The notes beneath the pieces were generated by a model, which did no database searches, had not been told where the DNA came from, and was given only the letters and a program-made list of their open reading frames with translations. Positions 55,171 through 64,000 of a stretch of 64,000 nt of DNA are shown here, in pieces. The stretch comes from Symbiodinium natans. Its lineage: Eukaryota; Sar; Dinophyceae; Suessiales; Symbiodiniaceae. Positions within the stretch are counted from its first letter, which is position 1. Every line of letters starts with the position of its first letter. The stretch is taken from assembly GCA_905221605.1 (NCBI GenBank), contig CAJNDS010001569.1:510451-574450 (forward strand). Reading direction: 5' to 3'. The position numbers were made by a program, and so were the translations under genes.

Positions 55171-56356
55171 TCGTAATGTATTTGGCTACCCGGCACTCCA
55201 AGATGTGGTCTCGCTGACGGTCATACGATACTGTCGTTCACTTGTTGTTTCGGGCTGGCGAAGCCACATAATCCTTGGCTTGGACGCTAAAGTGCCCTAA
55301 ACCCTAAACCCTAAACCCCAAATCCCTGAACCCCAAACCCCCAAACCGTTTGTTTGAGGACTTCAGGAATTTGGCGGTTTGGGGAGTTCTGGGATTTCGG
55401 TGATCTTGGCATTCGGGTGTTTGTCCATGGCGTTTTGGGGCGTCCGGGGATTCGGGCGATCCGGCTCCCCGGGGTAATTTAGGGTTTAGGGTTTGGGGTG
55501 TAGGTTGGGACCCGAAACCCTGAAACACGAAAGCAGATTGTTTGGGGTCTTCTGGCTCTTGGTGGTGCAGGTTTCAAGGTCTTTGGAGCTTAGCCGAGCC
55601 TTCACCTGAGCTGGAGCGCTATTGGGTCCTTTTATGTCTGTACATACGCACTTGGTAGTACAGGAGCAACTAATCAGCAATGTTTATCCGTTGTGAAGTC
55701 ATAAGAAGCTACCCTTGACTTGCCCATTCAAATAGATCCCCCCCTAAGGCCTGAACCCTAAAGCCCGAAGAGTTTCCCCAAACCCGTAGGAACCCTTAAC
55801 CTTCCAAATCTTGAGGTTTTCGGCCTAAGAACCAAGAGAAAACCGGTCCCCACAACACACCATAGCGGTTTAGGGTCCAACTACGGGCCGGCCCATCACG
55901 AATTCCAAGATGGGCGGTTGGGAAAAACCGGGGCTTAGGGTTTAGGGCTTCGGGGTTTGGGGGGTTCAGGGGTTTAGGGAATTAAGGGAGCCCTAAACCC
56001 TAAACCCTAAACCCTAAACCCTAAACCCTAAACCCTGAGTTAATGGAGGTAGAGGTTTGCGGCTTAGGGCTTAGTTTGGGGCTTACAGCCCTCTTCGAAC
56101 CCTACAGCCCTACCTTGCAGTGCTAAAACTCCTGAGCCCTAAGCCCTTCTCAACTTACAAGCTTGGTAAGGGTTCCCAAACCCTCAACCCCAAGCCCCAA
56201 ACCCTAAACCCTAAACCCCAAATCCTTAACCCTAAACCCTAAACCCCAAACCCTAAACCCCAAGTCCTTAACCCTAAACCCTAAACCCCAAACCCCAAAC
56301 CCCAAACCCCAAACCCCAAACCCCAACCCGCTTGCAACAACACCCGGCGCCGGGAG
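55171..56356. other. Unique islands between telomeric repeats
   Basis: CCCTAAA runs at 55292-55320 and 55988-56037, mixed CCCTAAA/CCCCAAA 56170-56328; the islands at 55170-55290, 55500-55740 and 55780-55930 show no recognised exon. Confidence 0.4.
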
Positions 56357-56410
56357 GGAGTCACGAACGTGGCGAGCTCACGCAGCTGGTGCTGCACCTT
56401 GGCCGGGAGA
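56357..56410 (+). CDS. Candidate exon, unknown protein
   Basis: CGGGAG|G acceptor, GCGCTT donor, 54 nt: SHERGELTQLVLHLGRE. Preceded by a long CCCTAAA/CCCCAAA tract. Family unknown. Confidence 0.45.
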
Positions 56411-56436
56411 GCGCTTGAAGGTTCATAATATAGGGT

Positions 56437-56516
56437 TAGGGGTCGGAAGAATTATTAATAGTATTCCCTTATGGTCCCTTTATCATTATACTAGAATAAC
56501 AATAACCTCCCACCCA
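56437..56516. mobile_element. Dispersed element, family H, second copy
   Basis: GGGTCGGAAGAATTATTAAT, AGTATTCCCTTATGGT and ATAACCTCCCACCC align with 38481-38569. Confidence 0.65.
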
Positions 56517-56675
56517 AAAACATATGTATATATGTTAGTTTTTAAGGCCCCTATATTAGATACTTGTAGACGTTAGGTTGAAAAGCGGGGTAACTGCATT
56601 TTGGGAGAGCCCCGGGTAAAGGAAAAGGCCAGCTGCTACCCACCGCCAATCTGTGGCCTGGGGCTGGTTCAGTTC

Positions 56676-56792
56676 GGGGGTTTGGGGTTTGGGGTTTGGG
56701 GTTTGGGTTTGGGGTTTGGGGTTTGGGGTTTGGGGTTTGGGGTTTGGGGTTTGGGGTTTGGGGTTTGGGGTTTAGGGTTTAGGGTTTAGGGC
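56676..56792. repeat. TTTGGGG heptamer array
   Basis: About 13 TTTGGGG units ending in three TTTAGGG units; the frame FGVWGLG is an artefact. Confidence 0.95.
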
Positions 56793-57033
56793 TTGCATCT
56801 TCTGGCGCGACCCAACCCACAGAAACTGCAAGGCATCGTTCAGAGCCTGGCTTGAATCCTTTGGCTGGAAGCGCCCTAAGCACTGAACCTTGAAATTCTC
56901 AACCCCCAGCTCCTGGAACCCCAAAATCCGATACCTTAATTGCCGAACCCCCCGAGCCCCTGATCCCCTAAAACCCCGCAATCCCTAAACCCTAAAGCCC
57001 CTGAAGCCCTAAACCCGTCAATCACGAAGCCAG

Positions 57034-57082
57034 GAAATCCTCCACCGACCGCCTGGCTCTCCTGCAAGACATGAGGACCCCG
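57034..57082 (+). CDS. Candidate exon, unknown protein
   Basis: GCCAG|G acceptor, GCACCT donor, 49 nt: KSSTDRLALLQDMRTP. Helical, gene-like; preceded by C-strand and followed by G-strand repeats. Confidence 0.45.
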
Positions 57083-57179
57083 GCACCTGGGGCAACTCAT
57101 TTGCCCTAGACCGGTTTGGGGTTTCGGGCTTCAGGGGTTTAGGTGGACGTTCAGGGTTTAGGATTTAGGGTGCAGTTTA

Positions 57180-57660
57180 GGACCGGGCCTACATAACGAT
57201 TACTTGGGCTACTTAGGTAAGTAAAGAAGCATTGTGGGCAACATTTCGGTTTGCCACGAAAGTTATATAATTTCAGGCGGCAGTTTATGATATCTGGTGG
57301 CGTGACATTAGTGTATATTGTCTTACGTCATACCACGGCGCGTGTGATATGCTACGTTATGTCGGGCTAGGCTATGTCATGTGGTGTGCTGTCGTCTGCT
57401 GTCATGTCAGGTTATGTCATGTCATGCTATGATTGGCTGTCATCTATTCTAGTCTTTTTTTATTCTGTTCTATTCGAGTCTGTTCTGTTCCATTCTGTTC
57501 TATTCTGTTCTATTCTGTTCCATTCTGTTCTATTCTGGTCTATTCTGTTCTATTCTAGTCTGTTCTATTCTTCTCCATTCTTTTCTTTTCTGCTTTCTGC
57601 TAGTCCAGTCCCTGCTAGGGTCAGATAGATGATTGTCTGATTCAGGGTCCCTCCTCCCGA
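57180..57660. repeat. AT-rich sequence and TTCTATTCTG-type tandem repeat
   Basis: 57180-57440 is unique with GTCATGT-like decayed repeats; 57455-57598 is a pyrimidine-rich pentamer/decamer repeat (TTCTA, TTCTG, TTCCA). Confidence 0.85.
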
Positions 57661-57670
57661 ATCCTGGCAG

Positions 57671-57733
57671 GAACTGGTTCGCAGCCTTGGCTCTCCTGGG
57701 ACCAGCCCGAGTGCCCCGACCCTTGCTGGAGGA
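57671..57733 (+). CDS. Candidate exon, unknown protein
   Basis: TGGCAG|G acceptor; frame NWFAALALLGPARVPRPLLE reaches the TTTAGGG array that starts at 57734. GC donors inside (for example GCCCGA) would shorten it. Family unknown. Confidence 0.4.
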
Positions 57734-57832
57734 GTTTAGGGTTTAGGGTTTAGGGTTTAGGGTTTAGGGTTTAGGGTTTAGGGTTTAGGGTTTAGGGTTT
57801 AGGGTTTAGGGTTTAGGGTTTGGGTTTAGGGT
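57734..57832. repeat. TTTAGGG telomere-like array
   Basis: About 14 heptamers beginning at the 3' edge of a candidate exon. Confidence 0.97.
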
Positions 57833-57999
57833 TTAGGCTTCTGGTGGGGTTTTAGGGTTTTTGGTGTTTTTTGTTCTTTGGGGTTTGGGGTTTAGGGATT
57901 TTTGGAGTTCAGGGCTTCAAAGTTGGGGTTCTAGGGTTTCGGGGCTTTATGGTTAGGTCTTAAGCACAGATCCTTCAGAAGGCTCAAATTTGGATTCAG

Positions 58000-58240
58000 A
58001 CGGCTTAAACTTGGCTTCAAAAAACACAAATTTGGCTTCAGGAGGCCCAAATTAGCTTCAGAAGGCCAATATTAGCTTCAGAAGGCCCAAATGAGCTTCA
58101 GAAAGCACAAATTGGCTTCAGAAAGCACAAATTGTCGTCAGAAGGCTCAAATTTGGCTTCAAGAAGGCAAATTAGCTTCAGAAGGCCCAAATGAGCTTCG
58201 GAAAGCACAAATTGGCTTCAGAAGGCCCAAATTTGTTCAG
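58000..58240. repeat. Tandem repeat of about 20 bp
   Basis: About eleven copies of GGCTTCAGAAGGCCCAAATT-like units with AAAGCACAAATT variants. Unrelated to the telomere repeat. Confidence 0.9.
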
Positions 58241-58520
58241 CGAGCGATTTAGAGTTTTCGCGCACAAAGTTCAGAGCCTTTAATGCAACCAAAGACCGCC
58301 TGAAGCAGCCAAACCAGCTAAAGCCCAACCCCCGAATGTGTTAGCCTAAGACCACAAAAACCCTTAAACCCTAATTAAAACGCTTACCTCTATACACCCC
58401 TACACCCCATGAATCCTAAACCACAAATTTTGAATTCTGTAGACCCTTAAGCCCTAAAGCCTTCAACCCTCTAAGCCCTTTAAGCACCTTGACCTTAAAC
58501 CCTCAACCCGACACCCCTAT

Positions 58521-58706
58521 ACCCTAAACCCTAAACCCTAAACCCTAAACCCTAAACCCTAAACCCTAAACCCTAAACCCTAAACCCTAAACCCTAAACC
58601 CTAAACCCTAAACCCTAAACCCTAAACCCTAAACCCTAAACCCTAAACCCTAAACCCTAAACCCTAAACCCTAAACCCTAAACCCTAAACCCTAAACCCT
58701 AAACCC
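58521..58706. repeat. Longest perfect CCCTAAA array of the window
   Basis: About 26 uninterrupted CCCTAAA units (about 186 bp), upstream of the candidate exon at 58725. Confidence 0.98.
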
Positions 58707-58724
58707 CACCCCAACCCTTGAGAG

Positions 58725-58766
58725 GAGCCCGAATCCTTCGACGGCCTTCTGGCGTGGCCGTTGGAG
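58725..58766 (+). CDS. Candidate exon, unknown protein
   Basis: TTGAGAG|G acceptor 18 bp after the CCCTAAA array; frame EPESFDGLLAWPLE. G-strand repeats follow from 58797. Donor undecided. Confidence 0.4.
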
Positions 58767-58769
58767 TTG

Positions 58770-59545
58770 GTTTGCAGTCGGAAGCTGGGCTTTGTTTTGG
58801 GGTTTAGGGTTTTGGGTTTAGGTTTTTTTGGTGATTTCCGAAATTGGGAGCGGTGGCTTAGGATGTTGATTCGGGGCTGAAGGATCTAGGATTGAAGGTT
58901 TAGAGCTGCTAAGCATTGGCTTGTGTTGCTTTGATTTTTGGTTTGGGGTTTAGGGCTTGGTCAATGAATTGCGGTCGATGCCTTGTTGATTGTAATGGTT
59001 GGTCCCAGCAGAGTCCGCCAACGAGAACACTGCAGCGGATCCTGGATCATGTGCCATCATGCGCGTTAGAAAGTCATGGGGAGGATCTGAGCTGCTCAGC
59101 ACCTGCAGTCCAACTTCCCTAAAACATTTGGAGGGTTATGGGTGCCCCATACAAACAAACGGAAGAGACTTGCAGGAGCACCTAGTCTATCTATCTATCT
59201 ATATATATATATATATGTATATACACATGTATACATGCATTTTGAGCGACATAAAAACTTTTGTTCGCGCTCTTTTATCCCGAGTTTAGTGAAGTTTTAA
59301 CTTACGGTCCTCGATCTAAACCAATGGGCTCTGAGATCGCAAGCGTTTTCATGGCAACTAGTTTCCTCATGTTAGGCTACCTTGTTTTATCCCCAGCCAC
59401 AGAGCTATAAGGACACCCACGAGACCTTAAGGAGAGTTCGACCCCAAACCCTAAACCCTAAACCCAAAACCCAAAACCCTAAACCCTACTGTTTGACCCC
59501 CTCCCCACCCTAGCGTTTCGATGTTCATCCTCTGCCTCGGCCCAG
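58770..59545. other. Unique sequence, microsatellite and telomeric units
   Basis: A + frame at 58916-59122 has no motif; (TA)n/(CTAT)n at 59187-59225; CCCTAAA at 59443-59488. Confidence 0.4.
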
Positions 59546-59583
59546 GAGAGCCCTGGAGGCCTGGGTGCTTCTTGTGGCCTCGG
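59546..59583 (+). CDS. Candidate micro-exon
   Basis: GCCCAG|G acceptor, frame RALEAWVLLVAS; TTTAGGG array from 59597. Upstream bases (RFDVHPLPRP) are also open. Weak. Confidence 0.3.
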
Positions 59584-59599
59584 GGTTCAGGGTTTTGGG

Positions 59600-60717
59600 T
59601 TTAGGGTTTAGGGTTTAGGGCTTGGTGTTTTTTTTTTTGCTTTTGGCTTGGTCTGGTCTCACCCTGCCACTGCCAGCTTGAGTGTCTTCTACCCGGAATG
59701 ACCTCACCCCAAGCTGTGACCTCGCGAGCCCCAAAGTAATCAACGCTTGTCCTTTTCAAGGGCTTCTTCTACTGCAAGTCGCAACCATGAATGAGCAATC
59801 CAGGCCTGAAAAGAAAACCTCGGGTGTTACAAAGCCGTGGAAGCCTGAGTGGCCATGTTCAGGTTGAGAGTCCACGGGGCAGAGTAGGGTTTAGGGTTTA
59901 GGGTTTAGGGTTTAGGGTTTAGGGTTTAGGGTTTAGGGTTAGGATTTAGGACTTAGGGGCTTCTTGGACGCTCAAGGGTTTTTGCTTCAGGAACTCAATG
60001 AACAACGGCCCTTTAAACAGGACACTACAACTACAAGGGTGTGCTTGGGGTTCCTTAAGCTAGTCCTAGCTCTTGGGGCTCCGGGCTTGGGGTTTCAGCT
60101 TAAAGGCGTTGGTGACGGTGAGGTTGATGTGGAGTTTAGGGTTTATCGGTTGGGATGTTCCCCCTTATACTAACAGTCCTGAATAGGATTACAATCCAGG
60201 CACTATCATCCCTATTTAGGACCGTTAGTTTTAATGGGGAACATCCCAACTTGTACGGGTGTAGGGTGTGAAGATGTGTGGAGTCTAGTTGGAGGTCGGC
60301 AGGTATGGCTTGGCTTCTAGCTACTGGTGAACCCAAGCAAGGTTGGGGGATTTGCTCTGGTTTTTCCCCTCGAAGACTTCGTTACATGAAGAGTTGCAGT
60401 CCCAAGCTGCAGGTATTATTGCGTGTTGCGATTAGTCGGCTTAGGAAACCAGTCTCACTGGGGATTGAGGGAGGAGGTTCTCAAGTTTGTTGTCCCTTCG
60501 GTACCCTAAACACAAGGCTCCGTACTTTTGCAGGAGCCCCCCTCAGCCCTAAGCCCTAAAACCTAAACCCTAAACCCTAACCCTAAACCCTAAACCCTAA
60601 ACCCTAAACCCTAAATCCTAAACTCCTAAACCCCTAAACCCCTAAACCCCTAAACCCCTAAACCCTAAACCCTAAACCCCCAAAAACGGGACCATCAACG
60701 AGCCGCAAGCCTGTGAG
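59600..60717. other. Telomeric arrays, unique frames and a family A hairpin
   Basis: TTTAGGG at 59886-59940; + frames 59682-59867 and 60278-60559 without motif; CCCTAAA array 60556-60616; CCCCTAAA octamers 60625-60672. Confidence 0.4.
60150..60250. mobile_element. Hairpin element, family A
   Basis: TTGGGATGTTCCCCCTTATA left, TTTTAATGGGGAACATCCCAA right, inner CTAACAGTCCTGAATAGG / CCTATTTAGGACCGTTAG. About 101 bp, near consensus. Confidence 0.9.
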
Positions 60718-60780
60718 GCGCACCGCGAGCGCCCCGCCACAAGCCTCGCAGACCTACTGAGAGCCGGCGCGCGGCAGTCT
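60718..60780 (+). CDS. Candidate exon, unknown protein
   Basis: CTGTGAG|G acceptor, GCGCTC donor, 63 nt in one frame: AHRERPATSLADLLRAGAR. The frame is open further upstream too (GTINEPQACE). C-strand repeats before, TTTAGGG after. One of the more gene-like islands; family unknown. Confidence 0.45.
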
Positions 60781-61600
60781 GCGCTCGAGGCTGTTTAGGG
60801 TTTAGGGTTTAGGGTTTAGGGTTTGGGGTTTGGGGTTTAGGGTTTAGGGTTAGGGTTAGGGTTTAGGGTTTAGAGCTTAAGTCGCAGGGATTTCTGGACT
60901 TGTTGGATGTGTTGTGTCATTTTTCCTATAAGCATGTGTTAAGCGTTCAGCAGGTTAGGGTAACTATAAGCTGCAGGGCCCCAACCCTAAACCTTCAACC
61001 CTAACCCCTAAACCGTATAGGGTTGCTCTGGCATGTCGGCATCAACGGCTGATAGGCTGGTAGGGTTGGATCCTTATGGGCTCCCGTGTTAAGGGCTCAG
61101 GGCTTTGGGCTTAGGGTTTAGGGTTTGTTGATGTTTAGGGTTAGGGTTGAGGGAGGTTTAGGGTTTAGGGCATGGGGATGTTTAGGTTTGAGGCTCAGGG
61201 ATGTTTCAGGGATTACGTATGTTTAGGGCTTAGGGATGTTTAGGGTTTTCGAGTCTGGGGATTGGGTGGTTACGGTTGCGGGCCTGGGGTTAAAGGGTAA
61301 GGGTTTGGTCAGCAGGGAATGGTTCTGAAGGAATGGTGTATCATTGATGATAATCGTGCCTGTCATTGCTATTCCTTCCTGACAGGAAGTTTACAGGTCA
61401 AAGGTTTGGGAGGTTTCCCGTGGTCGCTCACCTTGATACGCTCTGAACCTAAATCCCTGAAACCTACAGCATGTTCAGCTCTGGGAATGTTGGGGTTCCA
61501 GTTCCACCCTGTCTTTGAGCTGATACCATGCGCTTTGAGGTAGGGCTTGGCTTATAGGGCTTAGAAGCCCACTTTCTTGAGTCCCTTGTAGAGCCCGGAA
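60781..61600. other. G-strand repeats and unique sequence
   Basis: TTTAGGG at 60793-60870; TTTAGGGATG-like decayed units 61100-61260; a + frame at 61319-61543 without motif. Confidence 0.4.
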
Positions 61601-61603
61601 CGC

Positions 61604-61807
61604 TTGCAGTCTAGCACCCCGACTTCTCACGCTCCCCCCCCCTGCGCCAACAAAGAGCCCCCTGCACAAGCTACACGGCTTTCGTACTTAGAGCAGGATG
61701 CTCGGCAGTCACGGATGCAGCCGGAGCTCTTCGAGGTGTGGGACCGCTGGGGAAAGGGGTTTGACCATGGTTGGCCTAAATATCTCTGCCCCTGTTCGGT
61801 GCCCTAA
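61604..61807 (+). CDS. Open frame, possible exon, unknown protein
   Basis: Frame contains SYLEQDARQSRMQPELFEVW and DRWGKGFDHGWPKYLC before a TAA. No telomeric units within 200 bp. Probably linked to the longer frame at 61861. The minus strand overlaps with another open frame (61709-62209), so strand is inferred from codon use. Confidence 0.35.
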   Translation: MQSSTPTSHAPPPCANKEPPAQATRLSYLEQDARQSRMQPELFEVWDRWGKGFDHGWPKYLCPCSVP

Positions 61808-61860
61808 AGTCCCTAATCTATAAGGAAGGGTTCGCGGGCTGACGAAGATTATTTCGCAGC

Positions 61861-62458
61861 AGTGATCCAACGCGCATGGCGAAAACTGCACGCCGTAGAC
61901 GTTCTTGGGAAACGCCTTTTGCGAGAAGGGAAGGCCGTGAAACAGTTCAAAGCTGCGGATTATGATGCCGATGAGCTGACGCAAGAGGCCTGGCCCGCAA
62001 GTCTCAAATGGCATGCCCTTCAGCATGCCCCTGCATTCATCCAAAGCGAGCCCGCGGCAGACATGAAATATGAGACTCAGCGTTTGATCCTGGCTCGCTT
62101 GGTTGGCGATCTTGGGGATGCAGTACACACGGTTGAGGAGATGGAGCAATGCCCATCCATGGTGTTCACAGCTTGCAAAGTAGTGGGTGGCCTGATGGGC
62201 AAGGCCCATGTTTTGTCAACTGGGGAGTGCATCCTTGAGGTGGAAGGAGTCGGGGCTTACGAAGCATCTGGATCCAGTGCCAGCCTTATGACGACACTGG
62301 ACATGGAGGCATCTCGAAAGGGGTACAAGGCCATCATTCTTCTGTCGACCTGCTGTGAGGTTCAATTCGCGTTTTGGTTACACGTGCGTGGAGACCTGTT
62401 CGTTGGAGCCTGCGGATGCCGTTTACCAGGCCTTGCATTACCTGCGTGCAAATGGTGA
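61861..62458 (+). CDS. Unrecognised 198-codon open frame, probable exon
   Basis: Longest non-repetitive + frame after the TIR-like gene. It follows TTTCGCAGCAG and reads, for example, YDADELTQEAWPASLKWHA, KYETQRLILARLVGDLGDAV and SLMTTLDMEASRKGYKAIIL. Third-position bias favours the + strand over the overlapping minus frame. It may hold an intron near its 3' end. Lies 137 bp upstream of a PPR relic. No family recognised. Confidence 0.45.
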
Positions 62459-62595
62459 AGTGCTTTGCTGTAGCGGCACTGTAGCGTGCGCAAAACCTTG
62501 CCATCCTGCTCGACATCTCTCCAAGCCGCCCTAAGTACGACAGAGCTTTGAGCGAAAGCTGCAAGCCAGCGTCGTTTCCGTGTGCTCAGCCACCA

Positions 62596-62679
62596 CTGCT
62601 ATTTACTGCTTGTGAGAAGGCTGGAAGATGGCATTTTGCCACACAGCTCCTGCGTCACACGCCAGTGTCAAAGATAGAG
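62596..62679 (+). pseudogene. PPR-like repeat relic
   Basis: Frame reads LLFTACEKAGRWHFATQLL followed by RHTPVSKIE, which matches the pentatricopeptide-like unit (SACEKGG.WQ.AL.LL..M....) that is very common in dinoflagellate proteins. Only one unit remains and the flanks are not repeat-like, so it is either a single exon or a decayed fragment. Confidence 0.5.
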
Positions 62680-62763
62680 TCAGCCGCTGAGGCTCAGCAG
62701 AAAACGCGATGGGCGCAGGCAAGGGGTGACCCGAGGGCCGCGAGATGGCAGCTCGGGATTTGA

Positions 62764-64000
62764 GATGAGATCCTGAAGCTTGGAGAAGAGAAGTTGTTTT
62801 GTTTATGGTTGAGGGTTTAGGGCCTCTGTCAGTGTGGTTCCGGTCGCTTTGATTTGAGCCAGTGCTGCAACCATAGCCGTAGCCGGAAGGAGGGCACAGC
62901 TCAGTGAGGAGGAGAGGGGTGCTGCATCGTGTTGTAGGTCGACATCTTGCAGGGCTCGTCAACTCTTTTAGGGCACAACCGTGGTTGCCATGCTCGAGCG
63001 ATGGTGACATGGCCAGCGCTCTCACAAGGGTCGAGGGGGTGACCGTCAGTTTTCCCGCGGTTTCGCTGGGGTGCACGCTTTTCTTTTTACCGAAATCTTC
63101 ATGGCAGTGGTCAGGCCACAGGTGGGTTAGAGGGTCCAGAGTAAAACCTTCGTTACTCAGGGCCTGCATGGTTTTGTTGGGTTTAGGCTTCGGCTTGCAG
63201 GTTGTCTTGTACATGTCTTAGGCCAGAACCGGTATACCCAAAGCCCCCAGGCTCACATCTCCCCTTAGCCCTAAGCCTTATACAAGCCCTTAAGCCCTAA
63301 AGCTTAAACCCTAAACTGAAGCCCTGAATTTTCGGAAACATCCGCGCGCCAGGGCCTCGAGCTGCGCTTGGCGACGGAAGCAGAGGACGGAAGGGTACAG
63401 ACCTGGTGGGACAATGCGCAAGAGAGGGGTAGGGGCATAGCCAGCTATCGCATCAACGGTTAATCCCTGTAGACCCTAAACTCTAGACGCAAAAGTGAAA
63501 GCCTACTCCGACTCAGTCCCTTTATCACTGCCGCCTGCTGATAATCGGCTCAGACTCTTTGACGGCGCAACACTAGCTGATTTTCGAAGCCTCCCTCGAC
63601 CCCCTCGAATCCTGGAAAACTGTGGGGGTTTTGTAATTGGGGGCCTTTAATGTTGTAAGGTTCATGTTCAAAGCATCTGACGACCCCAGGGCGATATAGC
63701 AAGAAATATGGAAAGTCCGTGCGACTCTCCTTGACGGTGTCCCACACACCCTAAACGTTAGGGATACTTGAGAATAAGTTTTAATTTTGGGGTACTACAA
63801 TTCCCAAGAAACACAAACATATCAGTCTTGCTAGGGCTCCAAGTTCAGTAGAGAAACCCTTCAGCGCAGCACCTCCTTACTGTTGGTTGGCAGGGAATGA
63901 GCGAGTAATGGTTATTTAGGGTTAAAGGGTATGTATAGGGTTTAGGGTCCCTTAAAGTGTATATATATATATGTGATAGGGTACCTCATTCCCCAATCCC
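62764..64000. other. Unique sequence to the window end
   Basis: Open frames at 62904-63221 (+) and 62603-63214 (-) have no motif. Degenerate CCCTAAA units at 63290-63320 and TTTAGGG units at 63920-63948. 63756-63856 resembles intron 2 and the start of exon 3 of the TIR-like gene. Confidence 0.45.

Noticed and set aside
61709-62209. 166-residue minus-strand open frame
   Set aside because: It overlaps the + frame at 61861-62458, whose codon use is more gene-like; no motif on the minus strand.

Overview
The window looks like nuclear DNA of a dinoflagellate (genus not determinable). Grounds: pervasive plant/alveolate-type telomere heptamers (TTTAGGG/CCCTAAA) scattered in both orientations; tiny exons cut out by introns that mostly start with GC rather than GT and always end AG before a G; a complete gene of a TIR-like membrane protein with the DEFWSHSW and SRLWCLFE motifs I associate with dinoflagellates; and a PPR relic (TACEKAGRWHFATQLL) of the kind abundant in dinoflagellate proteomes. 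All recognised genes are on the + strand.

Layout. About 1.05-10.27 kb: a cryptochrome/DNA photolyase gene (DNA-binding plus FAD-binding region) that I could assemble from 14 micro-exons of 37-134 nt; 12 of 13 introns are GC-AG and every intron contains telomere-like repeats and often hairpin transposons. About 11.4-24.3 kb: a string of exon-like islands I cannot name, one perhaps ASCH-like. 26.85-28.41 kb: three consecutive exons that join in frame into an archaemetzincin-like (M54) segment; further exon-like islands follow to 42 kb. 42.70-44.61 kb: a four-exon TIR-like multi-pass membrane protein of 531 residues, the best-resolved gene. 44.6-47.4 kb: micro- and minisatellites, a fold-back element, a ~170 bp G-run and a 21-bp palindromic satellite. 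48-61 kb: further exon-like islands between telomeric arrays. 61.6-62.7 kb: an unrecognised 198-codon open frame and the PPR relic.

The main structural observation is a polarity rule. In most cases CCCTAAA runs lie just upstream of an exon and TTTAGGG runs just downstream, so each intron reads donor-(TTTAGGG)n-...-(CCCTAAA)n-acceptor and its transcript could fold by pairing its own ends. Several sites show telomere units gained inside otherwise duplicated sequence (21.0, 43.3 versus 63.8, 41.9 versus 48.3 kb), suggesting telomeric repeats are or were inserted into introns and mobile elements. At least ten ~100 bp hairpin elements of one family (termini TTGGGATGTTCCCC), five of a second (TTGGTAGCCCAGT) and two of a third (CCCAGAGACTCCAAAACCCC) populate the same non-coding space.

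Limits: exon borders were deduced by hand from reading-frame continuity, AG|G acceptors and family motifs; islands marked as candidate exons have no homology support and may belong to several genes. No tRNA, rRNA, CRISPR or origin was recognised.
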